In this document: piece after piece, positions 1 to 5,662 of the stretch
Numbering within the stretch: position 1 is the stretch's first letter
Layout: the number at the start of each line of letters is the position of its first letter
Assembly (NCBI GenBank): GCA_035464115.1
Contig: DATHSN010000030.1
Span: 1 to 6,958 of the forward strand
DNA from: DATHSN01 sp035464115
Lineage (GTDB): Bacteria; Actinomycetota; Acidimicrobiia; Acidimicrobiales; SKKL01
Direction: 5' to 3'
Length of the DNA stretch: 6,958 nucleotides
Notes under the pieces: model-generated
The model's input: only the letters and a program-made list of their open reading frames with translations
Told to the model about the DNA's origin: nothing
Database searches by the model: none
Made by a program: the position numbers and the translations under genes

Positions 1-1751
1 CCGACGACCCCGACGCGGTCCTCGCCGAGCTCGCCCGCGAGCTGCGCGCCGCCGGCGAGGCCGAGGTCACCGTCGCCGTGCTGCGCGACCGCATCGAGCG
101 GTGGAACGGCGACCCGTTCCGCCCCGCCGTCGTCGCCGACGACGTGAGCCCCGACCTGTGGGTCACGTTGTCGGAGCGCACCGCCACCCTGCCCGGCGTC
201 GGCGTCGACCTCACCCTCGAACGGGTCTACCCCTACGGGAGCACCGCCGCCCACGTCCTCGGCTACGTCGGCGAGATCAACGGCTCCGAGCTCGAGCAGG
301 CGGTGGGCAAGCCCAAGCCCTACGAACCGGGCGACTCCATCGGCAAGTCCGGCGTCGAGCGCATCTACGAGGACCTGCTGCGGGGCACGCCCGGTCAGGT
401 CACCCTCGAGGTCGACTCGCTCGGCCGGGTCGTGCGCGTCCTCGACGAGATCGCGCCCCGACCCGGCGCCGACCTGCGGCTCACCATCGACGTCGACGTG
501 CAGGCCCACACCGAGCGGGCCCTCGCCGCCGAGGCCGAGCGGGTCCGCACCCGGGGTGACGTGAGCAGCAACGGCATCCGCGCCACCGCCCCGTCGGGCG
601 CCGCGGTGGTGCTCGACCCCACCGACGGCGCCGTCGTGGCGATGGCCTCGTTCCCCACCTTCGATCCCAACCAGGTCACGTCGGGCATCAGCACCGAGGC
701 CTGGGCCTGGCTGCAGGACCCGGCCAACCAGCTGCCGCTGCTCAACCGCTCCATCCAGGGCACCTACGCCCCGGGCTCCACGTTCAAGCTGGTGGTCGCC
801 CACGCCTCCGCCGCCACCGGCGCCCGGCCGCCCGACCAGTGGATCGACGACCCGGGCATCTACGAGATCGTCGGCTGCACCGCCGGACGCTGCGAGTTCG
901 AGAACGCCAACCGGACCCCCTACGGCTCGGTCGACATGGCCCGGTCGCTGGCCGTGTCGAGCGACGTCTACTACTTCAGCCTCGCCGACCAGCTGTGGCG
1001 GGCCCGCAACGTCTACGGCGACGCGCCCATGCAGGACTCGGCCCGCTCGTTCGGCTTCGACACCCAGACCGGCGTGCAGCTGCCGTTCGAGGCCGCCGGG
1101 CTCATCATCGACCCCGAGCGCCAGCAGGCCCGCTACGAGGCCAACCCCGACCTGTTCCTCACCGGGAACTGGAACACCGGCGACAACCTCAACGTCTCGA
1201 TCGGGTCGGGCGACGTGCTGGTCACCCCGTTGCAGCTCGCCAACGCCTACGCCACCTTCGCCAACGGCGGCACCCGCTACTCGCCGACGATCGCCGTCGA
1301 CGCCACCGACCCCCTCACCGGCGAGGTCCTCCAGGTCTTCGGCGCCCGCCCCGCGGGCCAGGTCGAGCTGAGCCCGACGTTCCGCGACGCCGCCCTGCGG
1401 GGCCTGCTCGGCGCCGTGCGCGATCCCGGGGGCACCGCCACCGCGGTGTTCAGCGGGTTCCCCCTCGACACCTTCCCGGTGGCCGGCAAGACCGGCACCT
1501 CCGAGCGCGACGGGCGCGCCGACACGTCGCTGTTCGCCGCGTTCGCCCCGGCCGACGATCCCCGCTACGCGCTGGCGGTGGTCATGGACCAGTCGGGCTT
1601 CGGCAGCCGGGCCGCGGCCCCTGCGGCCCGCCGCATCCTCGAGCCGTTGAGCGGCGCGGTGCCACTGCCCCGCGCCCCCCTCGTCGGGGAGCCCCCACCG
1701 CCCGAGGTCGTCCCCGACGTTCCCGACGGCGACCTCGGAGCAGCCGACTGA
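1..1751 (+). CDS. mrdA: Penicillin-binding protein 2 (class B transpeptidase), 5' end missing
   Basis: This periplasm-facing D,D-transpeptidase crosslinks lateral-wall peptidoglycan and partners RodA. The reading frame is open from base 3 with no start, so the N-terminal cytoplasmic tail and membrane anchor lie upstream; 582 residues are visible. Residues 1 to about 190 resemble the class B PBP dimerisation region (for example RVYPYGSTAAHVLGYVGEI). The transpeptidase domain spans about 198-545. All three active-site motifs are present: STFK with the nucleophile Ser259 and Lys262 (bases 777-788), SSD at 319-321 (bases 957-965; E. coli PBP2 has SCD here), and KTGT at 496-499 (bases 1488-1499). 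Cys292 and Cys297 flank a short loop and could form a disulfide outside the membrane. The protein ends in a Pro/Asp-rich tail of about 30 residues. The TGA stop overlaps the rodA ATG by one base, implying translational coupling. FtsI/PBP3 is the alternative, but the RodA neighbour and the SxD motif favour PBP2. Confidence 0.93.
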   Translation, partial: DDPDAVLAELARELRAAGEAEVTVAVLRDRIERWNGDPFRPAVVADDVSPDLWVTLSERTATLPGVGVDLTLERVYPYGSTAAHVLGYVGEINGSELEQAVGKPKPYEPGDSIGKSGVERIYEDLLRGTPGQVTLEVDSLGRVVRVLDEIAPRPGADLRLTIDVDVQAHTERALAAEAERVRTRGDVSSNGIRATAPSGAAVVLDPTDGAVVAMASFPTFDPNQVTSGISTEAWAWLQDPANQLPLLNRSIQGTYAPGSTFKLVVAHASAATGARPPDQWIDDPGIYEIVGCTAGRCEFENANRTPYGSVDMARSLAVSSDVYYFSLADQLWRARNVYGDAPMQDSARSFGFDTQTGVQLPFEAAGLIIDPERQQARYEANPDLFLTGNWNTGDNLNVSIGSGDVLVTPLQLANAYATFANGGTRYSPTIAVDATDPLTGEVLQVFGARPAGQVELSPTFRDAALRGLLGAVRDPGGTATAVFSGFPLDTFPVAGKTGTSERDGRADTSLFAAFAPADDPRYALAVVMDQSGFGSRAAAPAARRILEPLSGAVPLPRAPLVGEPPPPEVVPDVPDGDLGAAD

Positions 1752-2890
1752 TGGCCGCCCCCACCCTCTCCCGCCGCCCCGTCGGGCGCAGCACCACCCA
1801 CGTGCTCCGCCACGTCGACCTCATCCTGCTCGCCGCCGTGGGCGCGCTCGCGCTCATCGGCGTCGTCATGGTCTACGCCGCCACCCACGGCCCCCGCACC
1901 ACCACCAACGACACCTTCTTCATGGAGCGCCAGGCCATGTTCGTGGTCATCGGGGCCGGCGCCCTCGCCGCGGTGGCCGCCATCGACTACCGCATCGTGC
2001 GCGACTGGTCGCTCGTCATCTACGCCGGGGCGTGCACCGCGCTGGTGCTCGTCGTGTCGCCGCTCGGCAGCGAGGCCAAGGGCATCAAGGGCTGGTTCCA
2101 GCTGGGCCCGTTCCAGCTCCAGCCCTCCGAGTTCGCCAAGATCGCCGTCATCATCGCCCTGGCCGGCTTCCTCTCCTCCGACCGCGTCGCGCTCGAAGGG
2201 CGGCGTCTGCTCGGCGCGCTGGCGCTGGCCGGGTTCCCGATGGCGCTGATCATGCTGCAGCCCGACCTCGGGACGGTGCTCGTGTTCTGCGCGGCGAGCG
2301 TCGGGATGCTGCTCGTGGCCGGCGTCCGGCCCCGCCACGTGGCGATCATGGCCGTGGTCGCCGCGCTGGCGGTCACCGCGGTGCTCACCTCCGACCTGCT
2401 CGCCGAGTACCAGAAGGCCCGGCTCACCAACTTCGTCAACCCCGGCGCGGTCGACCCGGCCGACGCCTACAACCTCGAGCAGTCCCAGATCGCCATCGCC
2501 AACGGCGGCATCACCGGCCAGGGGCTGTTCCAGGGCGGCCAGACCAGCAACGGGTTCGTGCCCGAGCAGCAGACCGACTTCATCTTCACCGCGGTGGGCG
2601 AGGAGCTCGGGTTCGTCGGCGCCTCGCTGGTGCTCGCCCTCTACGCCGTGGTGCTGTGGCGGGTGTGGCGCACCGCCCAGCTGGCCCGCGACTCGTTCGG
2701 GGTGCTGGTGTGCGCCGGGGTCTTCGCCATGCTGTTGTTCCAGATCTTCCAGAACGTGGGCATGACCATGGGCATCATGCCCATCACCGGCATCCCGTTG
2801 CCCTTCATGTCCTACGGCGGCTCGTCGATCATCTCCATGTTCGTGGCGGTGGGGCTGGTGCTCAACGTCCACATGCGTCGCTTCACCTGA
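1751..2890 (+). CDS. rodA: RodA, SEDS-family peptidoglycan glycosyltransferase
   Basis: This integral membrane protein polymerises lipid II into glycan strands for cell elongation, working with PBP2. It has 379 residues, the usual RodA length. After about 25 cytoplasmic residues there are roughly ten hydrophobic segments, starting with LILLAAVGALALIGVVMVYA. Family motifs are present: W115-F-x-L-G followed by Q124-P-S-E127 and K130, and the extracytoplasmic P271-E-x-x-T-D276-F-I-F motif. Asp276 matches the Asp essential in characterised RodA and FtsW proteins. The C-terminal GIPLPFMSYGGSS motif is also typical. The frame stays open far upstream, but the start is set at ATG 1751. It overlaps the mrdA TGA as TGATG, has GGAG at 1737-1740 ten bases upstream, and gives the expected N-terminus. 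FtsW is the alternative; pairing directly after PBP2 favours RodA. Confidence 0.94.
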   Translation: MAAPTLSRRPVGRSTTHVLRHVDLILLAAVGALALIGVVMVYAATHGPRTTTNDTFFMERQAMFVVIGAGALAAVAAIDYRIVRDWSLVIYAGACTALVLVVSPLGSEAKGIKGWFQLGPFQLQPSEFAKIAVIIALAGFLSSDRVALEGRRLLGALALAGFPMALIMLQPDLGTVLVFCAASVGMLLVAGVRPRHVAIMAVVAALAVTAVLTSDLLAEYQKARLTNFVNPGAVDPADAYNLEQSQIAIANGGITGQGLFQGGQTSNGFVPEQQTDFIFTAVGEELGFVGASLVLALYAVVLWRVWRTAQLARDSFGVLVCAGVFAMLLFQIFQNVGMTMGIMPITGIPLPFMSYGGSSIISMFVAVGLVLNVHMRRFT

Positions 2891-2922
2891 AACCGCAGGT
2901 CAGCGGGGTCGTCGGCGTCGCC

Positions 2923-2952
2923 GCGGCGCAGCCGCCCCCTCGGAGACAGGGG
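2923..2952 (+). terminator. Two small dyads between rodA and the radical SAM gene; possible weak terminator
   Basis: GCGGC (2923-2927) and GCCGC (2931-2935) can pair around a 3-base loop. CCCCT (2936-2940) and AGGGG (2948-2952) can pair around a 7-base loop. Both stems are only 5 bp and no T-run follows, so this is not a classic intrinsic terminator. In sequence this GC-rich, such dyads also arise by chance. They lie in the only sizeable gap between genes, which is why they are recorded. Confidence 0.2.
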
Positions 2953-2961
2953 TCACTGGAG

Positions 2962-2967
2962 TAGGCT
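2962..2967 (+). promoter_or_regulatory. Putative -10 element (TAGGCT) for leaderless radical SAM transcript
   Basis: TAGGCT fits the actinobacterial TANNNT -10 pattern. It ends 8 bases before the ATG at 2976, so transcription would begin at or within a base or two of the start codon. Leaderless messages are common in actinobacteria. The only Shine-Dalgarno-like string nearby, GGAG at 2957-2960, lies 15 bases from the ATG, too far for normal use, which supports the leaderless reading. I see no convincing -35 element about 17 bases upstream. Confidence 0.4.
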
Positions 2968-2975
2968 CGTCCGGG

Positions 2976-4937
2976 ATGACCTCCCTCTGGACGCAGCTCG
3001 AGCCGATCCTGGCCCGGGTCCAGAAGCCCGCTCGCTACATCGGCTGCGAGGACGGCGCGGTCACCCCGCGCCCGTCGCCGGGCGATGTCGGCTGGCTCAT
3101 GGTCTACCCCGACACCTACGAGATCGGCCTGCCCAACCAGGGCCTGCAGATCCTCGCCGAGATCGTCAACGAGCGCGACGACGCCTTCGCCGAGCGCTCC
3201 TACGCGCCGTGGACCGACCTCGAGGCGCTGCTGCGCCAGCGGCGGATCCCGCTGTTCTCGGTCGAGACCCACCGCCCGGCCGACGAGTTCCACCTCATCG
3301 CGTTCAACCTGTCGGCCGAGCTCACCTACACCAACGTGCTCAACTGCGTCGACCTGGCCGGCGTGCCGGTCCGCAGCGCCGATCGCCGCCCCGAGCACCC
3401 GCTCGTGGTGGTCGGCGGGCACTGCGCCTACAACCCCGAGCCGCTCGCCGACTTCGTCGACGCCGTGGTGCTGGGCGACGGCGAGGAGGTGGTCGGCGAG
3501 ATCACCGAGGTCGTGCGCGAGTGGATCGCCTCGGGTCGCACCGAGGGGTCGCGCCACCACGTCCTGCGGGCGCTGGCCCAGGTGCCCGGCGTCTACGTGC
3601 CGTCGCTCTACGACGTCGAGTACGACGGCGAGCGCCTGGTCGGCATCACCCCGCGCCACCCCGACGTGCCCGCGGTGGTCGAGAAGCGCACCATCGCCGA
3701 CCTCGGCGAGTGGCCGTACCCCAAGCGCCAGCTGGTGCCGCTCACCGAGGTCGTCCACGACCGGCTCAACGTCGAGGTGTTCCGGGGCTGCACCCGCGGG
3801 TGCCGCTTCTGCCAGGCCGGCATGATCACCCGCCCGGTGCGCGAGCGGCCCGCCGAGCAGGTCCGCACCATGGTGCGCGAGGGCCTGCGCCGCACCGGCT
3901 ACGACGAGGTGGCGCTCACGTCGCTGTCCACCGCCGACTTCTCCGGCATCGAATCGGTGGTCGCCGACGCGGTGAACCAGCCCGCGGGGTGCGGCAACGT
4001 CTCGGTGTCGCTCCCGAGCCTGCGCGTCGACGCCTTCACCGTGGGCCTCGCCGGCCAGATCCAGAAGGCCCGCCGCACCGGGCTCACCTTCGCCCCCGAG
4101 GCCGGGTCGTGGCGCATGCGCCAGATCATCAACAAGCTCATCCGCGAGGAAGATCTCTACGGCGCGGTCGAGTCGGCCTACTCCGAGGGCTGGCGGCGCA
4201 TGAAGCTCTACTTCCTCACCGGGCTCCCGTCGGAGACCGACGTCGACACCCTCGGCATCGCCGAGCTGGCCCGCAACTGCGTCGAGCTCGGCCGGGCCCA
4301 CCACCGCTCACCGTCGGTCACCGTGTCGGTCGGCGGCTTCGTGCCCAAGCCGTTCACGCCGTTCCAGTGGTTCGGGCAGAACACCGTGCCCGAGCTGTCG
4401 CGCAAGATCGGCCTCTTGCGCGACGCCACCCGCCGCGACCGTGGCGTCAACCTCAAGTGGCACGACCCGAAGGCCACCCTGGTCGAGGGCATCATGAGCC
4501 GCGGCGACCGCCGTCTCGGGCCGGTCATCGAGCACGTCTGGCGCCAGGGCGGCACGTTCCAGGAGTGGTCCGAGCACTTCGACCACCAGCTGTGGCTCGA
4601 CGCCATGGCCGCCCACGGCCTCTCGGTCGACTGGTACGTCCACCGGCACCGCACCGAGGACGAGGCCCTGCCGTGGGACCACCTGTCGGCCGGTCTGCAC
4701 CGCGACTTCCTCTGGCAGGACTGGCAGGACGCGCTGCGCGAGCAGGGCATCGAGGACTGCCGCTGGACCCCCTGCTACGACTGCGGGGCCTGCACCGGCT
4801 ACGGCATCGAGCACATCGTCGCCTCGGCCACCCCGCCGGCGGGCGGCTCCCAGGGCACCGGCCAGGATCTCGCCAGCGGCGGCGAGGTGCCGGTCACGTT
4901 GCTGGCCGCCCGACCCACGCCGGCGGTCCCGCGGTGA
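2976..4937 (+). CDS. TIGR03960-type radical SAM protein with B12-binding-like N-terminal domain
   Basis: This 653-residue protein is a predicted soluble radical SAM enzyme of unknown substrate. An N-terminal B12-binding-like Rossmann region (about 38-180) contains D46-T-Y48-E-I-G51, GGH (147-149) and GDGEE (167-171). The radical SAM core spans about 262-490 and carries the cluster motif C272-x3-C276-x2-C279 (bases 3789-3812), which binds the [4Fe-4S] cluster that cleaves S-adenosylmethionine. FAPEAG (372-377) and LYFLTGLPSET (411-421) are core strands typical of the MiaB/RimO/Elp3-like branch. A second cysteine set, Cys595, 600, 603 and 606, lies near the C-terminus and may bind another cluster or zinc. 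The last 35 or so residues are a Gly/Pro/Ala tail. The ATG start gives the N-terminus KPARYIG expected of the family. The gene overlaps the DUF2344 gene by 4 bases; in many bacteria the two are one fused protein. The family assignment is from memory of its motifs; the biochemical role is not established. Confidence 0.88.
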   Translation: MTSLWTQLEPILARVQKPARYIGCEDGAVTPRPSPGDVGWLMVYPDTYEIGLPNQGLQILAEIVNERDDAFAERSYAPWTDLEALLRQRRIPLFSVETHRPADEFHLIAFNLSAELTYTNVLNCVDLAGVPVRSADRRPEHPLVVVGGHCAYNPEPLADFVDAVVLGDGEEVVGEITEVVREWIASGRTEGSRHHVLRALAQVPGVYVPSLYDVEYDGERLVGITPRHPDVPAVVEKRTIADLGEWPYPKRQLVPLTEVVHDRLNVEVFRGCTRGCRFCQAGMITRPVRERPAEQVRTMVREGLRRTGYDEVALTSLSTADFSGIESVVADAVNQPAGCGNVSVSLPSLRVDAFTVGLAGQIQKARRTGLTFAPEAGSWRMRQIINKLIREEDLYGAVESAYSEGWRRMKLYFLTGLPSETDVDTLGIAELARNCVELGRAHHRSPSVTVSVGGFVPKPFTPFQWFGQNTVPELSRKIGLLRDATRRDRGVNLKWHDPKATLVEGIMSRGDRRLGPVIEHVWRQGGTFQEWSEHFDHQLWLDAMAAHGLSVDWYVHRHRTEDEALPWDHLSAGLHRDFLWQDWQDALREQGIEDCRWTPCYDCGACTGYGIEHIVASATPPAGGSQGTGQDLASGGEVPVTLLAARPTPAVPR

Positions 4938-5647
4938 GGGTCCGGCTGCGCCACACCAAGCTCGGCAAGATCCGCTTCCTCGGCCACCGCGACGTGGCCC
5001 GGGTCTGGGAGCGGGCGCTGCGCCGCGCCGAGCTGCCCCTCGCCTACTCCGAGGGGTTCTCCCCCCGGCCCAAGATCAGCTTCGGGCTGGCGCTGTCCAC
5101 GGGCTACGAGTCGCTCGGCGAGTACCTCGACATCGAGCTCGACCCCACGCACCGCGAGGTCGATGTCGCCGCGCTGCCCGCCGTGCTCTCGGACCTGTTG
5201 CCCGAGGGCATCGACGTGCAGGCCGCCGCCGAGATCGAGCGCGGCGGCCAGTCCCTGCAAGAAGCCGTCACCAGCTGCTCGTGGCTCATCGACGTCGGCG
5301 GGGCCGACCTCGACGCCGTCTCCGCCACGGTCCACGAGGCGCTCCGGGCGCCTTCCCTCGTGCTCACCCGAGAGCGCAAGGGCAAGCCGGTCACCGACGA
5401 TCTGCGCCCCCAGCTGCTGGCGCTGTCGGTCGTGGGACCCGCACCCGGCGGGGTCCGGCTCGACGCCGAGCTGGGCACCCACCCCCGCACCCTGCGACCC
5501 TCCGAGCTCCTGGCCGCCATCGATCCGGCCCTCGACGAGCTCCGGGTGCGTCGCACCCACCACTGGTCGACGCTCGACGGCGCCCGCCGGGAACCCCTCC
5601 CGGTCGGTGCGACGTGGGCGCCGCACGCCTGCGAGCGTGCGTCATGA
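4934..5647 (+). CDS. DUF2344 / TIGR03936 radical SAM-linked protein
   Basis: This 237-residue protein has a clear family signature at its N-terminus: KLGKIRFLGHRD (9-20), an ERALRRAELP helix (26-35), and YSEGFSPRPKISFG (38-51), followed by GEYLDIEL. A basic segment, RERKGKPVTDDLRPQ, lies at about 146-160. I see no signal peptide or membrane segment. The domain has no known function and occurs either fused to the C-terminus of the TIGR03960 radical SAM protein or, as here, as the next gene. The start is GTG 4934: it overlaps the preceding TGA as GTGA and places RVRLRHTKLGKIRF exactly where the domain begins. No good ribosome-binding site precedes it, so translation probably depends on reinitiation from the upstream gene, which would keep the two proteins in step. 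The frame is open much further upstream but only as a shadow of the radical SAM gene. Confidence 0.87.
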   Translation: MRVRLRHTKLGKIRFLGHRDVARVWERALRRAELPLAYSEGFSPRPKISFGLALSTGYESLGEYLDIELDPTHREVDVAALPAVLSDLLPEGIDVQAAAEIERGGQSLQEAVTSCSWLIDVGGADLDAVSATVHEALRAPSLVLTRERKGKPVTDDLRPQLLALSVVGPAPGGVRLDAELGTHPRTLRPSELLAAIDPALDELRVRRTHHWSTLDGARREPLPVGATWAPHACERAS

Positions 5648-5654
5648 GAAGGGA
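5648..5654 (+). promoter_or_regulatory. Ribosome-binding site that fixes the RNase E start
   Basis: GAAGGGA lies directly after the DUF2344 stop codon and 8 bases before ATG 5663. It is the best Shine-Dalgarno match in this part of the window. It supports starting RNase E at 5663 with the full N-terminal extension, not at the internal ATG 6401 where the conserved core begins. Confidence 0.65.
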
Positions 5655-5662
5655 CCTCCCCG

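Noticed and set aside
1565..2872. Long antisense open frame (435 codons) opposite mrdA/rodA
   Set aside because: It lies opposite rodA and the mrdA 3' end, both with clear family motifs. Its translation is His/Gly/Glu/Asp-rich without recognisable domains, as expected from the complement of GC-rich codons.
2883..4304. Long antisense open frame (473 codons) opposite the radical SAM gene
   Set aside because: The product is a repetitive Gly/Ala/Val/Asp/His composition with no motif, and the sense strand encodes a full-length protein with conserved catalytic residues. It is a high-GC shadow.
4934..4937. A sequencing frameshift that artificially splits a fused radical SAM-DUF2344 protein
   Set aside because: The junction is a clean GTGA stop/start overlap with no homopolymer run, and separate genes are a known arrangement for these families.
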